Assembly (NCBI RefSeq): GCF_003591175.1
Contig: NZ_QYYG01000001.1
Location: 1,612,001 to 1,676,000, forward strand
Length of the DNA: 64,000 nt
Origin: Serratia inhibens
Lineage (GTDB): Bacteria; Pseudomonadota; Gammaproteobacteria; Enterobacterales; Enterobacteriaceae
Direction: 5' to 3'
The notes below the pieces were generated by a model that saw only the letters and a list, made by a program, of their open reading frames with translations, had not been told where the DNA came from and ran no database searches. Shown here piece after piece: positions 34,773-44,053 of this stretch. Numbering within the stretch: the first letter of the stretch is position 1; every line of letters begins with the position of its first letter. The position numbers were made by a program, and so were the translations under genes.

Positions 34773-35309
34773 ATGCCCCTCGCCGCCCCGTTGACCATCA
34801 CCGACGCCACGCCGGATGACCTGGCTGCCGTACAACAGATCTACGCCTACCACGTGCTTTACGGCGCGGCATCCTTTGAAGAAACGCCGCCCACTCGGGA
34901 AGAAATGCAGCAGCGGTGCAGCAAGGTACAGGCGGCCGGGCTGCCCTGGCTGGTCGCCAAACGGCAGGATCGCGTAGTGGGCTACTGTTACGCCACGCCT
35001 TATCGGCCGCGCCCGGCCTACCGGTTTACCGTAGAAGACTCGGTGTACATCGCCGAAGGCCAGCAGGGTAACGGCATCGGTAAAGCGCTGCTGGCCGAAC
35101 TGATCGCCCGTTGCGAGCGCGGCCCCTGGCGGCAGATGCTGGCGATCGTCGGTAATGCCGAAGGCAATCGGGGCTCGTTGGCCTTGCATCAGAAACTGGG
35201 CTTTACCAGCGTGGGGACGCTGAAGGCGGTGGGATTCAAACTGGGTGAATGGCGCGATACGCATATCATGCAACGTGCACTGAGTGGCGGCGACGACAGC
35301 CGACCCTAA
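34773..35309 (+). CDS. GNAT acetyltransferase, phosphinothricin-acetyltransferase-like
   Basis: A 178-residue GNAT enzyme. The layout follows phosphinothricin/methionine-sulfoximine acetyltransferases: IYAYHVLYGAASFEETPPT near the N terminus, GYCYATPYRPRPAYRFTVED in the middle, EGQQGNGIGKALLAELI as the acetyl-CoA motif, and FTSVGTLKAVGFKLGEW with a final WRDT. It probably N-acetylates a small amine or amino-acid analogue. It has no operon partner and ends at a strong terminator. Confidence 0.88.
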   Translation: MPLAAPLTITDATPDDLAAVQQIYAYHVLYGAASFEETPPTREEMQQRCSKVQAAGLPWLVAKRQDRVVGYCYATPYRPRPAYRFTVEDSVYIAEGQQGNGIGKALLAELIARCERGPWRQMLAIVGNAEGNRGSLALHQKLGFTSVGTLKAVGFKLGEWRDTHIMQRALSGGDDSRP

Positions 35310-35318
35310 CAACAGCTA

Positions 35319-35341
35319 CGGGGTGCGCAAAACGCACCCCG
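35319..35341. terminator. Terminator between convergent genes
   Basis: CGGGGTGCG and CGCACCCCG form a perfect 9-bp stem around a CAAAA loop, between the GNAT gene and yedI. Confidence 0.7.
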
Positions 35342-35347
35342 CGGTTA

Positions 35348-36265
35348 TCAGGCGGTAAAGCGCGCGCGAATGGCACCCAGAGCCGACACCACCAACAGCA
35401 CCACGCCGCCGGCAATCAGGCCGAACACCACGTTGAGCAGAGTGGGGATCGCCCCCTGCAAAATATGGCCGAAGGTCGGTACTACGGTAGCGAACGACGC
35501 CCAGTCTTCGAACAAATGATGCACCGCAGGCAGGCCGTGGGTCAGAATGCCGCCGCCGACCATAAACATGGCGACAGTACCGACGATCGACAGGGTTTTC
35601 ATCAGGTAAGGCGCTGCACTGACAATGCCATTGCCAAACGAACGCGCCAACGCGCTGGTTTTTCGGCTCAGGTACAGCCCCAGATCATCGAGCTTGACGA
35701 TGCCGGCCACAATGCCGTAAACGCCGATCGTCATCACAATCGCGATACCGCTCAGCACAATCACCTGCTGGCTGAAACTCGCCCCAGCCACAGTGCCGAG
35801 GGTGATGGCGATAATCTCGGCAGACAGCACGAAATCGGTACGGATTGCCCCTTTCACCTTACGTTGCTCGTAGGCCGCCACGTCTTCATTGGCGTCCAGT
35901 TGTTCTTTTTCCTCCTCCCCTTGCTTACCGTGGGTCAGGCTGTGGAATACTTTTTCAAAGCCTTCGTAACACAGATAGGCACCGCCCACCATCAGCAGCG
36001 GCGTGATCGCCCAGGGAGCGAAGGCGCTGATCAGCAGCGCCAACGGCACCAGAATCAGCTTGTTGATAAACGAGCCTTTGGCCACGCTCCACACCACCGG
36101 CAGTTCGCGATCGGCCGTTACCCCGCTAACCTGCTGCGCATTCAGCGCCAGATCGTCACCCAGAACCCCGGCGGTCTTTTTCGCCGCCATTTTTGTCATC
36201 AACGAGACGTCGTCCAGCAACGAAGCTATGTCGTCGATTAAAGTCAGTAAGCTACTTCCAGCCAA
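35348..36265 (-). CDS. yedI: DUF808-family inner-membrane protein YedI
   Basis: A 305-residue membrane protein matching E. coli YedI in its N terminus ([19 protein letters not shown]), [32 protein letters not shown] segment, [20 protein letters not shown] and the C-terminal [13 protein letters not shown]. The DUF808 family has several transmembrane helices and no established function. It is transcribed toward the GNAT gene and is preceded by a terminator for the AEC transporter gene upstream of it. Confidence 0.94.
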   Translation of the reverse strand: MAGSSLLTLIDDIASLLDDVSLMTKMAAKKTAGVLGDDLALNAQQVSGVTADRELPVVWSVAKGSFINKLILVPLALLISAFAPWAITPLLMVGGAYLCYEGFEKVFHSLTHGKQGEEEKEQLDANEDVAAYEQRKVKGAIRTDFVLSAEIIAITLGTVAGASFSQQVIVLSGIAIVMTIGVYGIVAGIVKLDDLGLYLSRKTSALARSFGNGIVSAAPYLMKTLSIVGTVAMFMVGGGILTHGLPAVHHLFEDWASFATVVPTFGHILQGAIPTLLNVVFGLIAGGVVLLVVSALGAIRARFTA

Positions 36266-36350
36266 AGCGGTTCATCCTTTTCAAATTCATTGGTCGTTAC
36301 CCGTTTAGCATAGCGTTAAACGTCCTGGAATGGGTATCGGATGATGGCGG

Positions 36351-36382
36351 AAAATACCGGGAGCAGAACCAACCGCTCCCGG
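36351..36382 (-). terminator. Rho-independent terminator of the oxygenase/AEC operon
   Basis: CCGGGAGC and GCTCCCGG pair around a ten-base loop. On the minus strand TATTTTCC follows. It lies nine bases beyond the stop codon of the AEC gene. Confidence 0.82.
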
Positions 36383-36390
36383 CCTGCTGG

Positions 36391-37308
36391 TTAAATCGCC
36401 ACGCTTCCCAGAATGAAAGTGACGGTCATGACTGACAACAGCGTGGTCCAGGTAATGATGGACGCCATCGCTTCATGATCGCCCCCCATCTGCCGCGCCA
36501 AAATATAGGCATTACCGGCGCAGGGGACGGCGGAATAGAGGATAGCGATGCTGGCCGGCACGCCTGTGGCGCCAAAATACTTCACCAGCGCAATGGTGAT
36601 CAGTGGCATCGCCACCAGTTTGAGCAGCGTCGCATAGGAGATGGAAACCATTTTGCGAATATGCATGCTGACAATCAGCCCCGCGCCGACCGACATCAGG
36701 CTCAGCGGCGTAGCGGCGTTGGCCAGATACTGGAACAACTGTTTGATGGCACCGGTGATATGCAGGTTAAGCAAGTTCATCAGGACACCCAACAAGGCGC
36801 CGATAATCAAGGGGTTTTTGGTCAAGGCCAATACCGCGCCGCTCAGACTTTTCTTGCTGCCGGTACCGTAGTGATTCATCACCAGCACGCTCAGGATATT
36901 GGTCAGAATAATCATGTAGGCCACGAAAAAACCGGACAGCGCTACGCCTTCACTGCCGAACAGCGACTGAGACAACGCGATAAACACATAAGAGTTATAC
37001 CTGACTCCCCCCTGAAAAATTGAAGTGAAGAGGTCGGGCGAGGTATCAACAAAGAACTTTACCGCAAAGATAATCAAGGCAATGACCAGGGTCGATATGA
37101 TAGTCGCCATAACGGGATAAAAACTGTCCGCACCGCTAAAATCCGCCTCACTAATATCCATAATCAATAATGCCGGGAAGAAAAGATAATAAACAAACTT
37201 ATCTGAAAAACCCCAAAAAACGGCGACATCCTTGACATACAACTTGGAGAGAAAGCCAAGCACAATCAATAGAAAAATAGGTAAAATAGAAAGAAAAACG
37301 TTTAACAT
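36391..37308 (-). CDS. AEC-family (auxin efflux carrier type) transporter
   Basis: A 305-residue inner-membrane protein with about ten transmembrane helices, of the AEC/malonate-carrier family: an N-terminal FLSILPIFLLIVLGFLSKL helix, the YNSYVFIALSQSLFGSEG segment typical of the first repeat, and AVPCAGNAYILARQMGGDHE in the second. Members export or import organic acids, amino acids or related anions. AAGG lies nine bases before the ATG at 37308; a TTG at 37314 is also in frame. It starts 12 bases after the oxygenase gene, so both form one operon. The region is AT-rich. Confidence 0.86.
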   Translation of the reverse strand: MLNVFLSILPIFLLIVLGFLSKLYVKDVAVFWGFSDKFVYYLFFPALLIMDISEADFSGADSFYPVMATIISTLVIALIIFAVKFFVDTSPDLFTSIFQGGVRYNSYVFIALSQSLFGSEGVALSGFFVAYMIILTNILSVLVMNHYGTGSKKSLSGAVLALTKNPLIIGALLGVLMNLLNLHITGAIKQLFQYLANAATPLSLMSVGAGLIVSMHIRKMVSISYATLLKLVAMPLITIALVKYFGATGVPASIAILYSAVPCAGNAYILARQMGGDHEAMASIITWTTLLSVMTVTFILGSVAI

Positions 37309-37320
37309 ACACAATCGCCT

Positions 37321-38325
37321 TTAAATCGAAAAAATGCGCTCTTCAACCTGATTAAGATTGCGATGGTTCCACAAACTGGCTGAAACGAAAACTCGCTGTA
37401 CCCAACGCAGTGGCGTATCATTCTCATCATAAGAAGGGGTGAATTTATCACGCGAGTGTAAAGCGAATCGATTATCGATATAAACCAAATCGCCAGGGCA
37501 GATATCTATTCCGATTGCATTTTCTTTAATCAGGCCATAAAAACGCTCCAGCGCAGCCTCCGCTCGCGGCGTGCTGGCAGAGATCATTCCCGGATAGAAG
37601 ACGGCGCTGACATCCGGCAGAATATGGTTTTGCGAAATCAACGGCACCAGTGCGGTTTCCTCTCTGCCACCCTGCGTGGACTGGCGCCAACGGTAAGGCA
37701 GCTTGATGCTGTACAGCGGGCTGGCCAGCGTCGCTATATCTTCCTGACTCAGTTGGGCGATCGCCAACCGTGAATCGGAAATCCGCGTCATCGGGCTTTG
37801 CGGATCACGCCGCACTCCAGCTAACAGCAGGCCCATCGGGGATACGTTAAACTGTTCAAGATGTTTCAGTGCCGCGTTTTCAATATGAAAATCCAATTCC
37901 ACATCAAACCCCAGCCCGGTGTATTCTTTTTTCGCCTCCCGTTTGGGGATCAAATTATTGATAATCTCCTTTCCTTCAAAATACATGGAGTAAGGTTCAC
38001 CAATAAGAGTAGATATACCTACCAACAGGTTTTCACTTATATTTCCTGATTTTGCCGATGGCGTATATTCATTCGGGCAAGGTGAGAAAAAAACTTCTTT
38101 ATCTATTGGCGCATTCTTTAGAATAAAATAGGGTCTGGGTTTGATCGAAGCTTTTTGTTTGCCCAACGCAGCACTCACGCGATGAGGCAAATAATGCATC
38201 ATTGCCGATCGGATAGCGTGAATATAGGCATCGCCACCGGCAGGATCGTAAGTTATTTTATCCAATGCCAAAAATAATTCGTTTTTTTCCTGATCCGTCA
38301 ATGGGAAGACGTTCTGATAATCCAT
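37321..38325 (-). CDS. Fe(II)/2-oxoglutarate oxygenase, clavaminate synthase-like
   Basis: A 334-residue oxygenase with a complete 2-His-1-carboxylate iron site: H147 and E149 in ELDFHIENAAL, and the distal H290 in DNRFALHSRDKF. R311 in RWVQRVFV probably binds 2-oxoglutarate. The use of Glu in the HxE motif and the overall layout match the clavaminate synthase/asparagine and arginine hydroxylase group, which hydroxylates free amino acids. AAGGA precedes the ATG by nine bases. It is co-transcribed with an AEC transporter, which suggests making and moving a modified amino acid. The substrate is not known. Confidence 0.85.
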   Translation of the reverse strand: MDYQNVFPLTDQEKNELFLALDKITYDPAGGDAYIHAIRSAMMHYLPHRVSAALGKQKASIKPRPYFILKNAPIDKEVFFSPCPNEYTPSAKSGNISENLLVGISTLIGEPYSMYFEGKEIINNLIPKREAKKEYTGLGFDVELDFHIENAALKHLEQFNVSPMGLLLAGVRRDPQSPMTRISDSRLAIAQLSQEDIATLASPLYSIKLPYRWRQSTQGGREETALVPLISQNHILPDVSAVFYPGMISASTPRAEAALERFYGLIKENAIGIDICPGDLVYIDNRFALHSRDKFTPSYDENDTPLRWVQRVFVSASLWNHRNLNQVEERIFSI

Positions 38326-38511
38326 TTTGCTTGTTCCTTGAAAACATCGGTATCATTAGAACATCTAATGATACGGCGCGGATGTTAACATTCTGTAAGC
38401 AAAATCATAAAGATTTATTAACTAAAATCGTGATCCTAATCACTGGGCGCAGAAACCTCCATTAGTTCATTTAAAACAGCCGGTTAAAAACGCATCAGAC
38501 TCGATGTCTCC

Positions 38512-38910
38512 CTACCCCGCGATGGGCACGTTCAACTGCCAGGAGAGCCCAAAACGGTCGTTCAGCCAACCGAAACGTGCGCTGAAGCCATAGTCATCGA
38601 GCGGCATCAGCACTTCACCGCCCTCCGCCAGGCGGGCGAATACCCGTTCAAGTTCGGCTTCGGTCGCCAAATTAACGTGAAGAGACACCGCCGGGGTAAA
38701 GCTGAAATCATGGCTGACCGGGCTGTCGATAAACACCAGATTCTGTCGGTCAAAGTCTATCGAGGCGTGTTTGATTCGCCGCTGCCCGTCGGGCGTCTCG
38801 TCATAATGCAGCAGCTGTTGAACCTTGAAGCTGTCGAACAACTCGCTGTAAAGATCGATAGCCTGCCGGGCGTCGCCCTGAAACATGATAAAGGTTGCAA
38901 CCTGACTCAT
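38512..38910 (-). CDS. VOC-family (PhnB-like glyoxalase fold) protein
   Basis: A 132-residue protein of the vicinal-oxygen-chelate superfamily, PhnB-like branch: ATFIMFQGDARQAIDLYSEL at the start, the paired-strand EAELERVFARLAEGGEVLMPL, and FGWLNDRFGLSWQLNVP at the end. This group often lacks enzymatic proof. GAGAGGGA lies directly before the ATG at 38910; the frame is open to 38994. It is divergent from a GNAT gene. No specific function can be assigned. Confidence 0.84.
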   Translation of the reverse strand: MSQVATFIMFQGDARQAIDLYSELFDSFKVQQLLHYDETPDGQRRIKHASIDFDRQNLVFIDSPVSHDFSFTPAVSLHVNLATEAELERVFARLAEGGEVLMPLDDYGFSARFGWLNDRFGLSWQLNVPIAG

Positions 38911-38987
38911 AGGATCCCTCTCTCGCATGCGATAGTGTATGGATTGATGATAGCGGATGAATAAACCGCCGCCAAAAAGGAGGAAAG

Positions 38988-39443
38988 ATGGCAATCACCT
39001 ATCGCCTGGCACAGTTGAACGATCTGGCCGGCCTTCAGGCGCTGTATCAGGAATTGCGCCCGCAGGATCCGCCGCTGCGCCCGGATAGCGCCCAGCGCAC
39101 TTTACAACGTTTGCTGGACAACCCGGCGATTCGACTGGTGGTCACCGCCGACGCTGAACAACCGGTGGCGACCTGCATGCTGGCGATGGTGCCGGGGTTG
39201 ATTCATCAGGCTCAGCCGTTCGGTATCATTGAGCACGTGGTCACGGCGCCGCCGTATCGCGGGCAAGGCATTGCCCTGGCGATGCTGGAATACACCTTGC
39301 AACTGGCGTGGCGTAAAGGGTGCTACAAAGTGATGCTGCTTTCCGGCCAACAGCGTACCGGGGCGCACCAATTGTATCTGCGCGCCGGGTTCGACGGCGA
39401 TCGGGAACGGGGTTTTGTCATTCGGCGCCCTGAGGGCCGCTAG
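38988..39443 (+). CDS. GNAT-family N-acetyltransferase
   Basis: A 151-residue GNAT protein. The acetyl-CoA-binding motif is EHVVTAPPYRGQGIALAMLE near residues 80-99, followed by CYKVMLLSGQQRTGAHQLYL and the RAGFDGDRERGF ending, typical of PhnO-like or aminoalkyl-type acetyltransferases. A strong AAGGAGG lies seven bases before the ATG at 38988. It overlaps the unused upstream part of the divergent VOC frame. Substrate unknown. Confidence 0.87.
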   Translation: MAITYRLAQLNDLAGLQALYQELRPQDPPLRPDSAQRTLQRLLDNPAIRLVVTADAEQPVATCMLAMVPGLIHQAQPFGIIEHVVTAPPYRGQGIALAMLEYTLQLAWRKGCYKVMLLSGQQRTGAHQLYLRAGFDGDRERGFVIRRPEGR

Positions 39444-39477
39444 CGGCCTGCGGCGGAAACCGCAGGCCAGATCGGGA

Positions 39478-40407
39478 TTATTCGGTTTCGTTCTTCGCCA
39501 GACGGGCGTCTTTTTGGCGGCGATAGTCGCGGGCAGCGGCCGGGATCGGCGTCACCTTACCGGTTTCAATCCAGCTGCGCAGGCGGTTGGCGTCGGCAAA
39601 GTGGGTGTACTTGCCAAACGCGTCGAGCACCACCAGCGATACCGAGCGGCTGCCGATCGTGGTGCGCATCGCCAGGCAATGCCCCGCTTCGTTAGTGAAG
39701 CCGGTTTTGGTCAGCTGGATATTCCATTTCGGGTTGTACACCAAATGGTTGGTATTGCGAAACGGCAGCGTGTAGTTCGGATCCTTAAAGCTCGCCATGC
39801 GCTCGGTGGTGGTGCTGAGCTGGCCAATCAGCGGATATTGCTTGGTGGCGATCAATAGCTTGGTCAGGTCACGCGCGGTCGAAACGTTATGAATCGACAA
39901 CCCGGTCGGCTCCACATAACGGGTATTGGTCATGCCGAGCGATCTCGCCTTGGCGTTCATCGCCTTGATAAAGGCACCGTAACCGCCCGGATAGTGATGC
40001 GCCAGACTGGCGGCGGCACGGTTTTCCGACGACATCAGCGCCAGCAGCAGCATGTCTTTGCGGGTGATTTCGCTGTTCAGACGCACGCGGGAATAAACGC
40101 CTTTCATTTCTGGCGTCTGGTGGATATCCACCGACAGCATTTCATCCAGCGGCAGATGAGCATCCAGCGTCACCATGGCGGTCATCAGCTTGGTGATGGA
40201 GGCGATCGGCACCACTTCATCCGGATTGCGCGCATACATCACTTTGTGGGTCTGCATATCCACCACCATCGCACTGCCGGAAGCCAGCTCAGGCTGGGCG
40301 GCATATGCGGCGGCGTTATTTTCACTGGCCAGCGCGCGCGGCGCGATGCCTGCTCCCGCCTGCAAAGCGAGCAGGGTTAGTACCAAAACACGTATTTTCA
40401 CATGCAT
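39478..40407 (-). CDS. pbpG: D-alanyl-D-alanine endopeptidase (PBP7)
   Basis: A 309-residue low-molecular-weight penicillin-binding protein of the S11 family, close to E. coli PbpG. The signal peptide covers about residues 1-28. Catalytic motifs are S70-I-T-K73, S127-E-N129 and K234-T-G236. It cuts D-Ala-meso-DAP cross-links in periplasmic peptidoglycan. The C terminus is Lys/Arg-rich with no amphipathic anchor like that of PBP5. It is a single gene. Confidence 0.95.
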   Translation of the reverse strand: MHVKIRVLVLTLLALQAGAGIAPRALASENNAAAYAAQPELASGSAMVVDMQTHKVMYARNPDEVVPIASITKLMTAMVTLDAHLPLDEMLSVDIHQTPEMKGVYSRVRLNSEITRKDMLLLALMSSENRAAASLAHHYPGGYGAFIKAMNAKARSLGMTNTRYVEPTGLSIHNVSTARDLTKLLIATKQYPLIGQLSTTTERMASFKDPNYTLPFRNTNHLVYNPKWNIQLTKTGFTNEAGHCLAMRTTIGSRSVSLVVLDAFGKYTHFADANRLRSWIETGKVTPIPAAARDYRRQKDARLAKNETE

Positions 40408-40569
40408 TACTCTGTAACTGGAGAAGATAAAGGTCTTATTTGGCAGAATTATATGTGAGGGATCTCAAGTTGGCACTGGGATTATGCGCCCCCATTTGTG
40501 ACAAATTCTGTCGGACAGAATATTGCGCAAACCGCGAGCGCTCTGGGGCGAGCGCCCGCGATGGAAAAG

Positions 40570-41673
40570 TTACAGCGCCGGTTGCCACGCCGACTGCGGC
40601 AACAGATACAAACCGGGGGCCTGGCGGGCGCCGTCACCGACGATATGGCCGATGCCCGCCGCCATCACCGCCAACGTCACATCGAAGGCGTTCAGGCTGT
40701 CGCCGTAGCCCGCCGTCAGGTTGAACATCGACCCGTTGGCCAGCAAATAGATCTTTTTATCGCCCAGTTGGTAGGCGTTCACAAACGGCATAGGCTCGCT
40801 GTGCGGCAGGTTCTTCAGGAAGCCGACGTCAATTTCGGCCGCCACGTGGCCGACGTTGAGAATAAACACCCCGTCCTTCACCTGTTGCAGATGCTGCGCC
40901 GACAGCACGTTTTTCGCCCCGGTCGCCGTGGCGATCACGTCCGCCTGGGTAACCGCCGTAGCCAGATCGACCACCGCCCAGCCGTCGTAACGCGCCTGCA
41001 ATGCCCGCGCCGGATCGATTTCCGCCACCACAACCTGCCCGCCGTAGGCTTTCGCCGCCGCCGCAACGCCCTGCCCAACCAGGCCATAGCCAATCACCAG
41101 CACGCATTTTTCATGCAGCGTCAGATGCGTGGTCTGGAAGAAGGTGTGCCAGGCGGTGAGGCCGACCATATGACGGTTGTGCAACCCTTCTTTCACCGGC
41201 AGATCGTCCCAATTGAAGATCGGGTAGCGCGGCGCCATACCATTCAGCCGGCTGATGCCGGAACCGGTCGCTTCCAGGCCGGCGACAATCTGCGGGCCTG
41301 CGGCCGACTGGTGCAGGCGGGTCGTCAGATCCGCACCCATTTCACACAGGTGGGTCGGTTCCCAGGCCAACGCACGATCGAAGGAAGCCGACCAGTCCGC
41401 ATCGCTCATGTCACGCCAGGCGTGAGCCTGTGCGCCGCGCCGCTCCAGCCAAGCGACTACGTCATCCTGCACCGTGGTCGGGTTGCAGGTGGTCAGGTAA
41501 ACCGCCGCGCCCTTGTCCAGCAGGCCCGCCACCAGCGGCGCCATTTTCAGATCCAGGTGCATATTGCACGCCAACCGCACGCCGTTCAAATCGGGCAGCG
41601 CCGCAACCGCCGCACGGGTGCGCGGCATATGGCGCATCGCCCAATCCAGTTCGCTCTCAAAATCCTGATACAT
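40570..41673 (-). CDS. Divergent, short adenosylhomocysteinase-like protein
   Basis: A 367-residue member of the S-adenosylhomocysteine hydrolase family, clearly shorter than canonical enzymes (about 430-470). The N-terminal substrate domain keeps CNMHLDLKMAPLVAGLLDKG, YLTTCNPTTVQDDV and GLEATGSGISRL. The NAD-binding site is GYGLVGQG (195-202), where canonical enzymes have GYGDVGKG. The segment that normally carries the catalytic Lys and Asp (KFDNLYG) reads NWDDLPV, so the Lys appears absent. Enterics recycle SAH with MTAN and LuxS, so a SAHH-like protein is unusual. AAAGGAG lies six bases before the ATG at 41673. Its true reaction is uncertain. Confidence 0.82.
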   Translation of the reverse strand: MYQDFESELDWAMRHMPRTRAAVAALPDLNGVRLACNMHLDLKMAPLVAGLLDKGAAVYLTTCNPTTVQDDVVAWLERRGAQAHAWRDMSDADWSASFDRALAWEPTHLCEMGADLTTRLHQSAAGPQIVAGLEATGSGISRLNGMAPRYPIFNWDDLPVKEGLHNRHMVGLTAWHTFFQTTHLTLHEKCVLVIGYGLVGQGVAAAAKAYGGQVVVAEIDPARALQARYDGWAVVDLATAVTQADVIATATGAKNVLSAQHLQQVKDGVFILNVGHVAAEIDVGFLKNLPHSEPMPFVNAYQLGDKKIYLLANGSMFNLTAGYGDSLNAFDVTLAVMAAGIGHIVGDGARQAPGLYLLPQSAWQPAL

Positions 41674-41720
41674 CTGTTGCTCCTTTACTGCGCCACGCCA
41701 CTGGGGCATAGCTGAATGAA

Positions 41721-42665
41721 TTAACCGGCGCGGCTCAGGCGCCGCATCGCCTGCGGCGACAAACCGAAGACGCGAATGAATGCCCGCCGCATACGCTCAG
41801 GATCGCTAAAACCGACGGCACGGGCGATAGCCTCCAGCGCTTCGCCGCTCTCTTCAACCCGCCCCCGCGCCGCTTCCACCCGCAGTTGCTCAATCACCTT
41901 GGCCGGCGTCTGCCCGGTTTCCGCGCGAAACAACCTGCCGAACTGGCGTTCGCTCAGGCAAGCGGCATCGGCCAGATCCGTCACCCTGAGCGGCTGATGC
42001 AGATGCTCACGGGCGTAAGAAAGTGCGCTGCGGATCCGGTCTGAAGAAGGATTAAGCGCCAGCAGCAGTGAATACTGCGACTGCCCGCCAGGACGGCGGT
42101 GATACACCACCAGTTGCCGCGCCACGTTGGCCGCCACCTCTGCGCCGAGGTCCTCTTCAACCATCGCCAGCGCCAGATCGATGCCTGCGCTGATGCCGGC
42201 CGAGGTCCAAAGGGCACCGTCGCGAATAAAAATGCGGTTGCTGTCAACGCGAATACGCGGGTAGCGCTGCTGCAACCGCGCGGCATGAAACCAATGGGTA
42301 GTGGCGCGCTTGCCGTCCAGCAGCCCGGCGGCAGCCAGGATAAATGCTCCGGTACACACGCTGGCCATGCGCCGCACCTGCCGGTTCTGCCGCTGCAACA
42401 TCGCGATCAACGCCGGGGACTCCGCCGCCGCCACGTTGCCGCGGCCACCGGCAATCAGCAGAGTATCAAAAAGACTATCACCCAATGGTTGGGTCATCAC
42501 CGCCACGCCGGACGAACCGATCACCATTCCGCCCGCCTGCGATACCGGCAAACAACGGTATGCCGGGGCATCGGTAAACCGGTCGGCCTGATCGAAAGCC
42601 GCCAGCGGCCCCGCAAAATCCAGCAGGTTAAAATCGGGGAAGATCACAAAGCCAATGTTTTTCAT
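41721..42665 (-). CDS. GlxA-family AraC regulator with DJ-1/PfpI domain
   Basis: A 314-residue regulator. Residues 1-175 form a DJ-1/PfpI-like domain (IGFVIFPDFNLLDFAGPLAAF and MASVCTGAFILAAAGLLDGK, with the elbow Cys). Residues about 210-312 form an AraC-type DNA-binding domain (LADAACLSERQFGRLFRAET, AIARAVGFSDPERMRRAF). It is divergent from a gene for a related single-domain DJ-1/PfpI protein, which it may control. The SAHH-like gene follows on the same strand after 47 bases and may be co-transcribed. Confidence 0.9.
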   Translation of the reverse strand: MKNIGFVIFPDFNLLDFAGPLAAFDQADRFTDAPAYRCLPVSQAGGMVIGSSGVAVMTQPLGDSLFDTLLIAGGRGNVAAAESPALIAMLQRQNRQVRRMASVCTGAFILAAAGLLDGKRATTHWFHAARLQQRYPRIRVDSNRIFIRDGALWTSAGISAGIDLALAMVEEDLGAEVAANVARQLVVYHRRPGGQSQYSLLLALNPSSDRIRSALSYAREHLHQPLRVTDLADAACLSERQFGRLFRAETGQTPAKVIEQLRVEAARGRVEESGEALEAIARAVGFSDPERMRRAFIRVFGLSPQAMRRLSRAG

Positions 42666-42756
42666 GATGGCGCTTTTTGAGGGTTATATGGCATATCAGC
42701 CAAAAACAGGACAGTTATTATTACCCAGACCAAAGGACAAAACCGAGGCGAATATC

Positions 42757-43437
42757 ATGTCTGTACCATTAGTCATAGTTTTTCCGATCTATCAGGGGGT
42801 TACCCAGTTGGATTTCACCGGCCCGCTGCAATTTCTGCGGCGTATGCCCGATGCAGAAATTATCGTCGCCTCAGTCGACGGTGCGGACGTCAGTTCTGAG
42901 GGGCTGCACTTCTCCCGTCTGCAAACGCTGGAAGACGTCACGCACTGTGATGTCCTGTGCGTGCCGGGTGGCAGTGGTTGCACCCAGGCACTGTTGGATG
43001 AAAACTTCATGCTGCAGATCCGCCGGCTGGGGACCGATGCCCGCTATCTGACCTCGGTGTGCACCGGTTCGCTGATCCTGGCCGCCGCCGGGCTGCTGCA
43101 AGGCAAGCGTGCGACCTGCCATTGGTCGATGCGTGAAAGCCTGACGCTATTCGGCGCTATCCCTAGCAGTGCGCGGGTGGAGCGCGACGGCAACGTGATC
43201 ACCGGTGGCGGCGTAACCGCAGGTATCGACTTCGCCCTGACACTGATAGCGGAGCTGCACGACGAAGAAACCGCGCAAATGATCCAGCTGTATCTGGAGT
43301 ATGCCCCGGCACCGCCTTTCCTGGGGGGAACGCCTGAGCTGGCACCTGCGGGGATTCTGGCGCGAGTAGAGGAAAAAATGGCCGACAGCCTGCAACAACG
43401 CCGGGCGCTGGTGGCGCAGATTGCCGCCCGCGGCTAG
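42757..43437 (+). CDS. DJ-1/PfpI-family protein, isonitrile hydratase-like
   Basis: A 226-residue protein resembling Pseudomonas isonitrile hydratase InhA: VIVFPIYQGVTQLDFTGPLQ at the start, CVPGGSGCTQALLDE, and the nucleophile elbow SVCTGSLILAAAGLLQGKRA. InhA adds water to isonitriles to give N-substituted formamides. The frame is open from 42655, but the ATG at 42757 gives the family length, with AGGCGA upstream. Its neighbour encodes a GlxA-type regulator with a similar domain, which supports a common effector. The isonitrile activity is not proven here. Confidence 0.82.
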   Translation: MSVPLVIVFPIYQGVTQLDFTGPLQFLRRMPDAEIIVASVDGADVSSEGLHFSRLQTLEDVTHCDVLCVPGGSGCTQALLDENFMLQIRRLGTDARYLTSVCTGSLILAAAGLLQGKRATCHWSMRESLTLFGAIPSSARVERDGNVITGGGVTAGIDFALTLIAELHDEETAQMIQLYLEYAPAPPFLGGTPELAPAGILARVEEKMADSLQQRRALVAQIAARG

Positions 43438-43487
43438 CGCACAGGGCGTATACTTAACCTTAAGTGTCATAGACGTAAGGATTAAGC

Positions 43488-44051
43488 ATGGCGGATCTGG
43501 CCTACTACATTACCGATTACGGCTACTGGGCGCTGTTTATCGGCTGCCTGGCCGAAGGGGAAACCATCACGTTGCTGGGCGGCATTGCCGCGCATCAGGG
43601 GTTGCTGCATCTGCCCTGGGTAATTGCGGTGGTGGCGCTGGGTGGCACACTGGGGGATCAGTTGCTGTTCTTTCTGGGCCGCCGCTTCGGTGGGAAAGTG
43701 ATTTCACGGATGAAAAGCCAGGAAAAGCGCATCGAGCGCGCCAACAAACTGATTGCCCGCCACCCGATGCTGTTCGTGATCGGCGTGCGCTTTATGTACG
43801 GCTTTCGCATTATCGGCCCGGTGCTGATCGGCGCCAGCAGGCTGCCGCCGTCACGCTTTGTGCCGCTGAACATTCTGGGCGCCATTCTGTGGGCGACGAT
43901 TTTCGTGCTGCTGGGCTACTTCGGCGGTGAAGCCATCGCCCGCTTTATCTCCGGCTTCGACAAAAGGCTGACCAGCCTGCTGTTCTGCGCGCTGGTGATC
44001 GCCGCCATTCTGCTGCTGCGCTTCTGGTGGCGGCGGCATCGCGCCGAATAG
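43488..44051 (+). CDS. yohD: DedA-family membrane protein YohD
   Basis: A 187-residue DedA-family protein close to E. coli YohD: YGYWALFIGCLAEGETITLLGG, ALGGTLGDQLLFFLGRRFGGK, the basic HPMLFVIGVRFMYGFRIIGP motif with the family's conserved Arg residues, and PPSRFVPLNILGA. DedA proteins are inner-membrane proteins needed for proton motive force and lipid-carrier transport. AAGGA lies six bases before the ATG. It converges on a LysE gene and nearly touches it. Confidence 0.92.
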   Translation: MADLAYYITDYGYWALFIGCLAEGETITLLGGIAAHQGLLHLPWVIAVVALGGTLGDQLLFFLGRRFGGKVISRMKSQEKRIERANKLIARHPMLFVIGVRFMYGFRIIGPVLIGASRLPPSRFVPLNILGAILWATIFVLLGYFGGEAIARFISGFDKRLTSLLFCALVIAAILLLRFWWRRHRAE

Positions 44052-44053
44052 CG

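Noticed and set aside
40498-41715. Long plus-strand open frame opposite the SAHH-like gene
   Set aside because: Antisense to a protein with recognisable SAHH motifs; its product is Arg/His/Gln-rich without any domain pattern.
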